Shown: positions 1 through 7,031 of the stretch, in pieces | Layout: each line of letters starts with the position of its first letter | How positions within the stretch are numbered: position 1 is the stretch's first letter | NCBI GenBank assembly: GCA_023433445.1 | Contig: JAEZCS010000014.1 | Location: 1-11,789 of the forward strand | Length of the DNA: 11,789 nt | Reading direction: 5' to 3' | Source of the DNA: Pseudomonadota bacterium | Lineage (GTDB): Bacteria; Pseudomonadota; Alphaproteobacteria; Sphingomonadales; Sphingomonadaceae | Translations under genes and position numbers: made by a program | Notes under the pieces: generated by a model | Database searches by the model: none | What the model was told of the DNA's origin: nothing | What the model saw: the letters and a program-made list of their open reading frames with translations, nothing else

Positions 1-11
1 GTCAGGTCCAT
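1..11 (-). CDS. Start of a further leftward gene, possibly an acyl-CoA dehydrogenase (5' fragment)
   Basis: On the minus strand the TGA of echA20 (13-11) shares its A with an ATG (11-9), a TGATG junction typical of translational coupling in tightly packed operons. Only M-D-L and two bases of a fourth codon (consistent with T) are visible before the window ends. M-D-L-x is a common beginning of FadE-type acyl-CoA dehydrogenases, and such genes are frequent beside ipd genes. That identity is a guess from three or four residues and from context. No strong Shine-Dalgarno sequence is visible, so it may rely on coupling or may not be a gene. Confidence 0.3.
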
Positions 12-760
12 CAGAATTTCGCCGCGCCCTTGTTTTCCACGAAGGCGTCGCGCGCCTTCTGGCTGTCTTCATGCATGTACATTTCGAGCGTGAAGCCCTG
101 TTCGATCCGGTAATGGGCCGAGGGGTCGGTAGGCTCGATGAGGTTCAAGGCCTGCTTGGCGATGACGAGCGCGGCGCGGCTCTTGGAGGCGATCACTTCG
201 CAGAAGGCGTAGGCTTCGTCCTTCAACTGCTCGAGCGGCACGACCTTGTGGATCGATCCATGGCGATGGGCGTCCTCGACCGGGATGCGGCCGCCGGTGA
301 AGAAATTGGCGCGCACCATCTGGACAGGCAGCATGCGGCTCATGAAGGCAGCGCCCCCCATGGCGCCGCGATCGATCTCGGGCAGCGAGAAATAAGCGCC
401 TTCCGCCGCGATCAGCGCGTCGCAGGCGCCCGCGATATTGACGCCGCCGCCGATGACGAAGCCATGGAGCGCGCCGACCACGGGGATCGCGCATTCGCGG
501 ATCGCCTTGAAGGTGAGGTAATTATCCTTGTTGAGCTTGGCGATGCGCTCGGGGTGGGCCGCCATCTCCTTGATGTCGACGCCGCCGCAAAAGCCGCGGC
601 CCTCGGCACGGATCAGGATGACCTTCACATCCTCGTTCGCCGCGGCCTCATACACCATGGCGGGGATCGATTCCCAACCCTTGGTGTCGAAGGCGTTGAC
701 CGGGGGATGGTCGAACAGGATTTCGGCGATGGCGCCGTTGATGCTGAGCGTGATCGGCAT
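11..760 (-). CDS. echA20: EchA20-like crotonase-fold ring-D hydrolase of steroid C/D-ring degradation
   Basis: This 249-residue crotonase-superfamily protein closely matches what I recall of mycobacterial EchA20: a PPVNA segment near residues 19-23, RAEGRGF then GGVDIKEM (51-66), and the C-terminal YRxEQGFT region. The family acts on the CoA thioester of the last two steroid rings and hydrolytically opens ring D. Oxyanion-hole segments are at about 57-63 and 101-107. Of the two glutamates of classical enoyl-CoA hydratase, the first position is N108, while the second is kept as E128 in L-P-E-I; this agrees with a hydrolase rather than a simple hydratase. The start at 760 was chosen over an in-frame ATG at 859 because GAAGGAAG lies just upstream and the conserved fold begins at MPITL. 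It follows ipdC by 16 nt in the leftward operon. Other steroid crotonases are the alternative, but the neighbours favour EchA20. Confidence 0.85.
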   Translation of the reverse strand: MPITLSINGAIAEILFDHPPVNAFDTKGWESIPAMVYEAAANEDVKVILIRAEGRGFCGGVDIKEMAAHPERIAKLNKDNYLTFKAIRECAIPVVGALHGFVIGGGVNIAGACDALIAAEGAYFSLPEIDRGAMGGAAFMSRMLPVQMVRANFFTGGRIPVEDAHRHGSIHKVVPLEQLKDEAYAFCEVIASKSRAALVIAKQALNLIEPTDPSAHYRIEQGFTLEMYMHEDSQKARDAFVENKGAAKF

Positions 761-776
761 GGGTCTTCCTTCTTTC

Positions 777-1868
777 TCAGGCGGCGCTGGCGGTTTCGCG
801 GCCCATCGCGGCGAGCGCGGCCAGGCGCTCATGCGCTTCGGCAACGATGCGATCGACAAGCTCCTGGCAGGTCGGGATCTCGCCGATCCGCCCGCCGACC
901 ACGCCGGTCGCCATCACGCCATGCTCGATGTCGCCTTCGACCACCGCTTTCTGGATCAGCATCGGCATGGTCGCGGCCATCATCGCCTGTTTCAAGGGCA
1001 TCGCGCCATGGGCGGTCATGCCGCGTGCGGACTTGATGAAGTCCATCCAGCTCGCGCCGGTCTGCTTCTTCATCGCCATGCCCGCCTCGATCGCGCGCAG
1101 CCACATGGCAAGGGGGCCGGACTTTTCGATCCGGTCCATGAGCCGTGTGCGGACCATCCGCTGGGGGATGCCGTCAAGCTTGGTGGTGACGACGATCCGG
1201 TCCGTAGAAGCTTTAAGATATTCCGCCTTGGCGCTGTCGGGTACCGGGCTTTCCTTGGTGAGGAGAAAGCGCGTGCCCATGGCGATGCCGACCGCGCCAT
1301 AGGCAAGCGCTGCGGCAAGACCGCGCCCATCGGCAAAGCCGCCGCTCGCGATCACCGGCACCTTGACGGCGTCCAATACCTGGGGGAGCAGCACGGTGGT
1401 CGGCACCGATCCGGTATGGCCGCCGCCTTCGCCGCCCTGGACATTGACCATGTCGACGCCCAGTTCCACCATCTTCTGCGCATGCTTGACCGCGCCGACG
1501 GTGGGGACGCAGAGGATCCCTGCATCCTTGAAGCGGCCGATCATCTTGGCATTGGGCCCGCGCCCGAAGCTGACCGCGCGCACCTGGTCCTTGTTGGCGA
1601 GGATCAGCTCGACGATTCTGTCAGCGCCAGGCTGGAAACTGTGAAAATTGACGCCGAAGGGCTTGTCGGTGCCCTTGCGGACAGCCAGGATCTTCTCGCG
1701 CGCTTCGTCCGGCGTCATCACCGCTGCGCCCAGGAAGCCGAAGGCGCCCGCGTTCGAACTGCCGATCACCAGGCTGGGCTCGGCGACCCAGCCCATCGCG
1801 GTCTGGATGATCGGCCAGCGGCAGCCGAGGCGCTCGGTCAGGATGGTGTGCAGCGGTTCACCCATCAT
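777..1868 (-). CDS. ipdC: IpdC-like FMN-dependent oxidoreductase (nitronate monooxygenase family)
   Basis: This 363-residue TIM-barrel flavoprotein belongs to the nitronate monooxygenase / 2-nitropropane dioxygenase family. FMN- and phosphate-binding segments are visible: VQGGEGGGHTG at about 143-153 (its H151 is the usual family histidine), ASGGFADG at 174-181 and GAVGIAMGTRF at 191-201. A generic annotation would say nitronate monooxygenase. Sitting between steroid crotonase genes and beside ipdAB it best fits IpdC, which in Mycobacterium is needed to introduce the ring double bond in the HIP-derived CoA thioester before EchA20 and IpdAB act. The start codon overlaps the stop of the upstream crotonase as ATGA (1868-1865), indicating translational coupling. 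A second ATG follows directly at 1865, so the start is uncertain by one codon. The C-terminus is rich in alanine and glutamate, as is common in this family. Confidence 0.83.
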   Translation of the reverse strand: MMGEPLHTILTERLGCRWPIIQTAMGWVAEPSLVIGSSNAGAFGFLGAAVMTPDEAREKILAVRKGTDKPFGVNFHSFQPGADRIVELILANKDQVRAVSFGRGPNAKMIGRFKDAGILCVPTVGAVKHAQKMVELGVDMVNVQGGEGGGHTGSVPTTVLLPQVLDAVKVPVIASGGFADGRGLAAALAYGAVGIAMGTRFLLTKESPVPDSAKAEYLKASTDRIVVTTKLDGIPQRMVRTRLMDRIEKSGPLAMWLRAIEAGMAMKKQTGASWMDFIKSARGMTAHGAMPLKQAMMAATMPMLIQKAVVEGDIEHGVMATGVVGGRIGEIPTCQELVDRIVAEAHERLAALAAMGRETASAA

Positions 1869-2767
1869 TCGCTCGCCTGTTTCTTATTGGCTGCCGCCAT
1901 CTCCTTGGCGCCAAGCCCGGCGATCGAGCTGCCTTGCGTCAGGTCGTTCTGGGCATGGGCGAAATGGTGCATATGATATTGCGCGTCCATCGCGTTGCGC
2001 TTGCCCATCAGCTCCTCGACATGGTTGATCGCCTGTTTGGTGAGCCAGTTGCCAAGCCGGGGCTGCGCGACCAGCTTGGCGGCCATGGCAGCGACCGTCT
2101 CGCGCAATTGGTCGCGGGGCACGATCTTGTTGACCATGCCGAAGCTTTCAGCGCGCTGCGCGCTCATCCGCTCGCCCAAGAGCAGGAATTCCTTGGCGAC
2201 GCGCGGGGGGAGTTCATAGGCATGGGCGAAATATTCAACGCCCGGGATGCCCATGCGGTTGACCGGGTCCTGGAAGAAGGCGTCGTCGGTCGCGACGATG
2301 AGGTCGCACACCCAGGCGAGCATGAGGCCGCCCGCCACGCACGCCCCCTGCACCATGGCGATGGTGGGCTTGGGCGCGTCGCGCCAGCGCCGGCACATGC
2401 CGACATATTGCTCCTTCTCGCGGGTGTAGAGCAGTTCGGCGGCGGGCTTGTTGGCATGGCCCGGCACCATCAGCCGGTTCTCGAAATGCTTGTGCACGTC
2501 GCGGCCGGGCGTGCCGATGTCATGCCCGGCCGAGAAATGCTTGCCGTTGCCGCCCAGCACGATCGCGCGCACATCGTCATCGTTCACCGCGCGCACGAAA
2601 GCGTCATCAAGCGCATAGGTCATCTGGCCGTTCTGGGCATTGTTGAAGCCCGGGCGGTTCATCATGATCCACGCGACATTGTCGATCACCTCATAGGTGA
2701 CCGGCTCGTCCGTTTCGTAAACGATGTCGACCTGCTGCGGTTCGACCAGGCGATCGGCTTCATTCAT
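1865..2767 (-). CDS. Crotonase-superfamily protein lacking both canonical catalytic glutamates
   Basis: This 300-residue protein has a crotonase fold. The first oxyanion-hole segment is GKHFSAGHDI (75-84) and the second is GACVAGGLML (141-150). At the two positions holding catalytic glutamates in enoyl-CoA hydratase I read M149 and V169 (in QDPVNRMG), so neither is present. E178 in the following IPGVEYF segment is one candidate acid. An N-terminal tail of about 25 residues precedes the fold, and the C-terminus is rich in histidine and methionine (264-271). The start at 2767 was preferred to an in-frame ATG at 2824 because the latter lies inside ipdB, while AGAAGG lies about 10 nt upstream of 2767. 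It begins 1 nt after the ipdB stop. It may act on a CoA ester during removal of the propionate side chain of HIP or in later ring-opened intermediates. I cannot assign a substrate. Confidence 0.8.
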   Translation of the reverse strand: MNEADRLVEPQQVDIVYETDEPVTYEVIDNVAWIMMNRPGFNNAQNGQMTYALDDAFVRAVNDDDVRAIVLGGNGKHFSAGHDIGTPGRDVHKHFENRLMVPGHANKPAAELLYTREKEQYVGMCRRWRDAPKPTIAMVQGACVAGGLMLAWVCDLIVATDDAFFQDPVNRMGIPGVEYFAHAYELPPRVAKEFLLLGERMSAQRAESFGMVNKIVPRDQLRETVAAMAAKLVAQPRLGNWLTKQAINHVEELMGKRNAMDAQYHMHHFAHAQNDLTQGSSIAGLGAKEMAAANKKQASE

Positions 2768-2768
2768 G

Positions 2769-3566
2769 TCAGGCTGCCCTTCTGTCTCCGGCCGGATTGT
2801 CCTTGAACACGGTGGCGCGGACATTGTTGGGGTCGATCTTTGCGATCAGCTCCAGTTGCTCGGTGGTCGGTGCAGGCGTGGTGGGGATATCGTCCGCAAT
2901 CTTCGCGAGCGGAAAGCCCGTATTGTCCTGCACTTCCTCGAACGTCACGCCCGGATGCAGCGAGATGACGCGGATCTGGTGATCGGGGCCGCCAAAATCC
3001 ATCACGCACAAATTGGTGATGATGCGGCGTAGGTCCAGGCCCTGGGGCGGCTGACCATTGCGGTAGCGCGCCGGGTTGTAGCCTGCCATGCAGACGAAAT
3101 CGACCTCGCCTTCCACGAACGCACGCTTGTTGTGGTTGGCAAAGAAGAAGCTGTTGGGATGGCTGATCGAATTGCCCGGGAAACCGCGCGCGCCGAGCAT
3201 CGCCGCCTTGGGCTTCTTGTGGTCGCCGATCACCGAGATGTTCGCCTGGCCATAGCGGTCGATCTGGACCGGGCCTACGAGCGCATGGCGGCGGCCGCTC
3301 CAGAGCGCGGAGAAGACGCGGTCATAATTGGCGATGCCTTCGAACTCGGGCTCGGCGGCGCGCTTGCCCGGGCCGACGGGCTCGCTCGTATACCAGGCCT
3401 CGCCATCGGTGGTCTGGATCGCGGGCGCGAAGGAGAGCTTGGCCAGGCCCGCGCCGATGCGGGGGAGGGGGCCGATGCCGGTCGCCATCACTTCGCCATT
3501 GTCGCGCCAGACTTCGGCGCAGGCGGCGATGACGAGTTCAGCGAGCGAATAGCTGTTCTGGGTCAT
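2769..3566 (-). CDS. ipdB: IpdB, beta subunit of the steroid ring-C hydrolase (CoA-transferase fold)
   Basis: This 265-residue protein is of the family I CoA-transferase beta-subunit type. Visible features are VGPVQIDRYGQANIS (97-111), GARGFPGN (125-132) and the C-terminal HPGVTFEEVQDNTGF segment (204-218) typical of the fold. I see no glutamate-bearing S-E-N-G-type transferase motif, which fits IpdB. In Mycobacterium and Rhodococcus IpdAB form a hetero-oligomer that hydrolytically opens ring C of the CoA thioester and does not transfer CoA. It would normally be auto-annotated as a CoA-transferase beta subunit. The start at 3566 follows the ipdA stop by 11 nt, with a modest GAGAG ribosome-binding site; the two subunits are adjacent and presumably made together. 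The gene ends 1 nt before the next start. Confidence 0.88.
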   Translation of the reverse strand: MTQNSYSLAELVIAACAEVWRDNGEVMATGIGPLPRIGAGLAKLSFAPAIQTTDGEAWYTSEPVGPGKRAAEPEFEGIANYDRVFSALWSGRRHALVGPVQIDRYGQANISVIGDHKKPKAAMLGARGFPGNSISHPNSFFFANHNKRAFVEGEVDFVCMAGYNPARYRNGQPPQGLDLRRIITNLCVMDFGGPDHQIRVISLHPGVTFEEVQDNTGFPLAKIADDIPTTPAPTTEQLELIAKIDPNNVRATVFKDNPAGDRRAA

Positions 3567-3577
3567 GGGTCTCTCGC

Positions 3578-4477
3578 TTAGTAAATGGGGACGGGAAGCT
3601 GCTTGACGGCGTCCGCGCCGCCGATCGCTGCCTGATAGTCGGCTTCGGACACGTCGATATATTTCGCCTTGTAGTCGGCCCAGGCTTCGGGCGAGGCGGC
3701 GCTTTCGACGTAAGTCTTGATGTGCTTGAGATCGAGCTGATAGTCCGGATCAGCGCTGGTGGGGTGCGCGCCGAGCGGCGCCTCGGCAACGCCGGTGATC
3801 ATCGCCCGCTCGACCAGATTGTAGCGGCTGTTCTTTTTCATATCGAGCTCGGCCGTCGGCACGATCTTCTCGACCGTCACATAGCTCTTGCTTGCAGCAC
3901 GCACGAGCAGTTCATCGAAGATCGGATCGACCGAGAGGGTGAGGATGTTGCCGCGCTCGTCGGAACGATGGGCGTGGATCAGCGCGATGTCGGGGACGAG
4001 CGCCGGCATCGCGACGAATTCCTCGCCATCCTCATAGGGGCTCTTGACGAATTTGAAGTCGAAGCCGTCTTGCGTGATGATGTCGGTGCCGATGCCCACG
4101 CGCGTGGGCAGGAAGGGCAGTTTCATCGCGCCTGCGCGCAGGCCCCAATGATACATGCCCTCGTCAAGCTCGAGCACCTCGAAGGCGCCTGCCTGGCGGG
4201 CGTTGCGGAAATGGGGTTCGAGCGGATAATGGTCGAGGCTCGCAAAGGCGAAGACCAGCTTCCTGATCTTGCCCGTCGCGGCCAGCATGCCGATGTCCAT
4301 GCCGCCATAGCCCGCCATGAGGGTCAGGTCCTTGAGGTTCGACCGGGCGATGGCGCGAATGAGCGCCATGGGCTTGCGGCGCGTTGCCCATCCGCCGATG
4401 CCGATGGTCATCCCGTCGGAAATCTGGTCGACGATGTCGTCCACCGTCATGCGCTTGTCGAGCATAGTCTCAGTCAT
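3578..4477 (-). CDS. ipdA: IpdA, alpha subunit of the steroid ring-C hydrolase (CoA-transferase fold)
   Basis: This 299-residue protein has a family I CoA-transferase alpha-subunit fold. The N-terminal segment GMTIGIGGWATRRKPMALI (22-40) and the acidic stretch ELDEGM (103-108), followed by LPFLPTR, match my recollection of IpdA; the catalytic glutamate of the family falls in this acidic stretch, probably E106. With IpdB it opens ring C of the steroid-derived CoA thioester. The extended KSPYEDGEEFVAMPAL region and the DYQ-rich C-terminus also fit. The start is ambiguous: an ATG at 4477 has AAAGG directly abutting it and only a distant AGGA, whereas an ATG at 4465 (residue 5) has AAAGGA 11 nt upstream and aligns better with the mycobacterial N-terminus. 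I give the longer form. It begins 24 nt after the hsaC stop. Confidence 0.88.
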   Translation of the reverse strand: MTETMLDKRMTVDDIVDQISDGMTIGIGGWATRRKPMALIRAIARSNLKDLTLMAGYGGMDIGMLAATGKIRKLVFAFASLDHYPLEPHFRNARQAGAFEVLELDEGMYHWGLRAGAMKLPFLPTRVGIGTDIITQDGFDFKFVKSPYEDGEEFVAMPALVPDIALIHAHRSDERGNILTLSVDPIFDELLVRAASKSYVTVEKIVPTAELDMKKNSRYNLVERAMITGVAEAPLGAHPTSADPDYQLDLKHIKTYVESAASPEAWADYKAKYIDVSEADYQAAIGGADAVKQLPVPIY

Positions 4478-4501
4478 CCTTTGCGTCAGTCCTGTGCTTT
4501 A

Positions 4502-5428
4502 TCAGTCTTGCTCATGGGCCCATTTATGGCCCCAGTCGCTGACCGCCAGGCTGGTGGTGGGGACCCAGGTCGCAGGGTCGATTACCAGGCCGTTCCAGCC
4601 ATATTCAATGTCGAAGCCGCCCGGTGTCTGCATGTAGAAGGAGGTCATCTTGTCGTTGACATGACGGCCAAGCGTTGCCGAGAGGGGGACCTTGCCCTTG
4701 CTCTTCAAGACCCGGTCATAGGCGCGGCCGACATCCTCCAGGCTGCCCACTTCGAGCATCATGTGGACAGCGCCATTGGGGCTTTCAGGAAGCTGGCCGA
4801 GCGCCAGGCTGTGGTGGCGCGGGTTGCAGTGGAGGAAGGCAAAGCCCACGCCCGGGTCATCCTCACCCCCGCCCTGGAGGTAGAAGCGGCCAAGGTCGGT
4901 GTCGCCAAAGCCCATGACTTGCTTATAGAAGCTATGGGTTTCCTCGAAATTGGGCGCGGTGAGCACGACATGGCCCATCCCCATGTCGCCGTCCGCGCCA
5001 TGGGGGCTGCCGGTCACGAAGCGGCTGACACCCGCAGGCGAGGTGAAGGGGGCATAGTCGACGAAGCGACCGTAGAAGAGCTCCATCGGGTTGCCCGCAG
5101 GGTCCGACGAGCGGGCAAGCTCATAGACTTGGCGCGCGCGCGCTTCCATGACGCCGGCGCGCGTTACCGGGCGGCCGGCGGCCTCGAGCTTTGCCAGCAC
5201 TGATTCGAAGGCCTCGCGATTCGCGCATTCCCAGCCTGGCGCCACGAAGCGGTCGGCCGCGCCCTTTTCCACCCGCAGGCGCCAGGGCCGGTCGTCCATG
5301 CGGAAGAGCGCCGTGTCCTCGTCGGGTGAGGGTGCTTCCATCAGTCCGGCGATATTGCAGGCGAAATCCCGCCAGCTCCCAAGGTCCTGTGCCTCGATGA
5401 TCACATAGCCCAGCGAAATCACTGCCAT
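4502..5428 (-). CDS. hsaC: HsaC/TesB-like type I extradiol (catechol) dioxygenase
   Basis: This 308-residue, two-domain vicinal-oxygen-chelate dioxygenase is of the 2,3-dihydroxybiphenyl dioxygenase type. The Fe(II) ligands are visible in the C-terminal domain: H153 in MGMGHVV, H222 in GAVHMML and E275 in GFDIEYG. Second-sphere residues also match the family: H205/H206 in PRHHSLAL, H256 and Y265. In the seco-steroid pathway this enzyme cleaves the catechol 3,4-DHSA to 4,9-DSHA. The start at 5428 was chosen over an in-frame ATG at 5584 because GAGG lies 8 nt upstream and the VOC fold begins at MAVISLGYV; the extra N-terminal residues look unlike a protein of this family. It is the first gene of the leftward operon, separated from its pathway partners hsaA/B/D. 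A biphenyl- or estrogen-type dioxygenase is possible, but both arms argue for a seco-steroid. Confidence 0.88.
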   Translation of the reverse strand: MAVISLGYVIIEAQDLGSWRDFACNIAGLMEAPSPDEDTALFRMDDRPWRLRVEKGAADRFVAPGWECANREAFESVLAKLEAAGRPVTRAGVMEARARQVYELARSSDPAGNPMELFYGRFVDYAPFTSPAGVSRFVTGSPHGADGDMGMGHVVLTAPNFEETHSFYKQVMGFGDTDLGRFYLQGGGEDDPGVGFAFLHCNPRHHSLALGQLPESPNGAVHMMLEVGSLEDVGRAYDRVLKSKGKVPLSATLGRHVNDKMTSFYMQTPGGFDIEYGWNGLVIDPATWVPTTSLAVSDWGHKWAHEQD

Positions 5429-5652
5429 TTCTGCCGCCTCGCCTTCTTTATCCTGTCTTCCCGCGCCACCGGCCTGTTTTAAAGCCCTGTCTTGAGCGTT
5501 GCAAAAGGGCCTTTGTCTACGCATCGGGCAATCGCTTGCCTGCGATTTCCCCGTCCATGCAAAGGCGCATTGTGCGTGGCTCAACGAGCTTATGGCAATT
5601 CGTTCCCGATCCGCCTATAAGCAACGGCCCAAATGCGCAAGCCCTGTTTGCC

Positions 5653-5682
5653 TTGACAGTTTGCGTAACGGGTATTTATATA
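5653..5682 (+). promoter_or_regulatory. Sigma70-type promoter for the hsaA operon
   Basis: TTGACA (5653-5658) is a perfect -35 hexamer and TATATA (5677-5682) a good -10 hexamer, with an 18-nt spacer; an overlapping TTATAT (5676-5681) gives 17 nt. The start of transcription would be near 5690, leaving a leader of about 33 nt before the first ATG of hsaA. It is the best promoter match I could find in the window. Confidence 0.65.
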
Positions 5683-5691
5683 AACTACGCA
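5662..5691. promoter_or_regulatory. Operator-like inverted repeat overlapping the hsaA promoter
   Basis: TGCGTA (5662-5667) and TACGCA (5686-5691) form an inverted repeat with an 18-nt spacer; it covers the -10 element and the expected transcription start. Extending by two bases gives 7 of 8 matches. Inside lies the perfect palindrome TTTATATAAA (5675-5684). Just downstream is GCAAATTGC (5696-5704), and GTTTGC occurs twice upstream, at 5646-5651 and 5659-5664. The location suits repression by a dimeric regulator. The spacer is long for a classic TetR site, so which repeat is the operator is unclear. Confidence 0.4.
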
Positions 5692-5722
5692 TATAGCAAA
5701 TTGCAGAGCAGAGTCGCCTACC

Positions 5723-6955
5723 ATGGAGAAGATGATGACCGGGGCAGTAGCAAGCCGACCCATTGGCGAGGCGGACGCAGGGATACCTTCACCCGAAAGC
5801 CTGATCGCCAAAGCCAAGGCCATGATCCCGGTGCTGCGGACACGCGCCCGCGCCTGCACGCTCGCCCATGACGTGCCACCCGAAACCGTCGCCGAAATGA
5901 AAGCGGCCGGCTTCTTCCGCGTGCTCCAGCCCAAGCGCTATGGCGGCTATGAGATGCACCCCAACGTCTTCTTCGAAATCCAGAAGGCGCTTGCTGAAGG
6001 CTGCATGTCGACAGGCTGGATCTACGGCGTCCTTGGCTGTCACCCCTATGAACTCGCCCTCTTCCATGACGAAGCGCAGAAGGAAGTGTGGGGCGATGAC
6101 CCCGACATGCTCGTTTCCTCCACCTATCAGCCGGTCGGCAAGGTGGAAAAGGTCGAAGGCGGCTTCTACCTGTCGGGCCGCTGGGGCTTCTCCTCGGGCT
6201 CGACCCATTGCGGTTGGGTGCTGCTGGGCGCGATCAATTTCGACACCGATGGCGGCCCGCCCGACATGCGCACCTTCCTGTTGCCGCGCTCCGACTATCA
6301 GGTGATCGAAGGCACCTGGGACACGTTCGGCCTGCAGGGCACCGGCAGCTTCGACATCCTGGTCGAGCGCGTCTTTGTGCCTGAACACCGCACCCACAAG
6401 GCAAGCGACGGCTTTGCCGGCACCAATCCGGGCCAGGAAACCAACACCGCGCCGCTCTACCGCATCCCCTGGGCGCAGCTCTTCATCCGCTCGGTCTCCA
6501 GCGCCGCCTTCGGCGGCATCCGCGCCGCCACGTCGGCCGCGATGGAGATCATGGCAAGCCGGGTCTCGACCAACACCGGCAAGGCCGCCAAGGCCGATCC
6601 CCATCTCCACGCCGCCATCGCCCGCGCGATCGCGGAAACCAACGAGATGGAACTCACCCACCGCACGACCTTCAATGACCTCATGGGCTATGCCGAGCGT
6701 AACGAGCCCATTCCGATGGAAAAGCGTGCGCTCTATGCCTATCAGTCCGCCAATGTCGTGCGCCGCATGGCCGACCTTGCCGACGACATGGTCAAGCTCA
6801 TGGGTGGCCGGGCGATCTACATGACAAGCCCGATCCTCCAGCCCTGGCTCGACCTCCACGCCGCGCGCGCCCATGTCGCCAACGACCCGGCCAACCGCAC
6901 CAGCGACGTCATCGGCACGATGAACGGCGAACCGCCCGCCTTCACCTTCATCTGA
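5723..6955 (+). CDS. hsaA: HsaA-like flavin-dependent 3-HSA hydroxylase (oxygenase component)
   Basis: This 410-residue protein has the acyl-CoA-dehydrogenase fold used by two-component flavin monooxygenases. It shares with HsaA the segments GFFRVLQPKRYGG (63-75), STGWIYGVLGCH (96-107), EVWGDDP (121-127), SSTYQPVG (132-139) and the C-terminal HAARAHVANDP. With reduced flavin from HsaB it adds the ortho hydroxyl to the phenolic A ring of 3-HSA, giving 3,4-DHSA for HsaC. The layout is a helical N-terminal domain to about 120, a beta domain to about 240 and a helical bundle to the end; nothing is missing. The first ATG (5723) has a poor ribosome-binding site; the ATG at 5735 has GGAG 6 nt upstream and could be the true start (406 residues). 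It is first in the rightward operon. Its stop lies in a short tandem duplication. Confidence 0.88.
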   Translation: MEKMMTGAVASRPIGEADAGIPSPESLIAKAKAMIPVLRTRARACTLAHDVPPETVAEMKAAGFFRVLQPKRYGGYEMHPNVFFEIQKALAEGCMSTGWIYGVLGCHPYELALFHDEAQKEVWGDDPDMLVSSTYQPVGKVEKVEGGFYLSGRWGFSSGSTHCGWVLLGAINFDTDGGPPDMRTFLLPRSDYQVIEGTWDTFGLQGTGSFDILVERVFVPEHRTHKASDGFAGTNPGQETNTAPLYRIPWAQLFIRSVSSAAFGGIRAATSAAMEIMASRVSTNTGKAAKADPHLHAAIARAIAETNEMELTHRTTFNDLMGYAERNEPIPMEKRALYAYQSANVVRRMADLADDMVKLMGGRAIYMTSPILQPWLDLHAARAHVANDPANRTSDVIGTMNGEPPAFTFI

Positions 6956-6988
6956 CCATCTGGCATCTATCTGACCATTCTGGCATCT
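6950..6988 (+). repeat. Tandem duplication across the hsaA stop codon
   Basis: A 19-nt unit beginning ATCTGACCAT (6950-6968) is followed directly by a 20-nt copy with one inserted T (6969-6988), then a degraded third piece to about 7010. The first copy contains the last sense codon and TGA of hsaA. The 76-nt gap before hsaD thus seems to have grown by local duplication. Confidence 0.75.
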
Positions 6989-7031
6989 GACCGGTATCCG
7001 GCATTTGGCACAGGCAAAAAGAGGATTGTCC

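Larger units (their letters stand above)
5429..5722. promoter_or_regulatory. Divergent intergenic control region between hsaC and hsaA
   Basis: This 294-nt stretch separates the two arms and is visibly more AT-rich than the genes, especially at 5640-5705. On the plus side it holds a near-consensus promoter and several short inverted or direct repeats. On the minus side I see only a weak pair: TTGCCA (5598-5593) and CACAAT (5574-5569) with an 18-nt spacer. No regulator gene lies in the window. Short open frames crossing this region look like chance. Confidence 0.7.

Noticed and set aside
777..1868. Reading ipdC as a nitroalkane-oxidising nitronate monooxygenase
   Set aside because: Family membership alone suggests it, but overlap with a crotonase gene and adjacency to ipdAB and echA20 point to the steroid role.
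528..1976. 482-codon plus-strand open frame opposite ipdC and echA20
   Set aside because: It is antisense to genes with clear families, is rich in arginine, histidine and alanine, and shows no domain. High GC makes long antisense frames common.
2769..4477. Reading IpdA/IpdB as a true CoA-transferase
   Set aside because: The fold fits, but the steroid context, the ELDEGM region of the alpha subunit and the lack of a transferase glutamate motif in the beta subunit favour the ring-C hydrolase.
3722..5203. 493-codon plus-strand open frame opposite ipdA and hsaC
   Set aside because: It lies opposite two well-supported genes and has no recognisable motif or ribosome-binding site; its composition is typical of a GC-rich shadow frame.
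5499..5934. Small open frames across the hsaC-hsaA intergenic region on both strands
   Set aside because: They cross the promoter, lack ribosome-binding sites and have no family resemblance.
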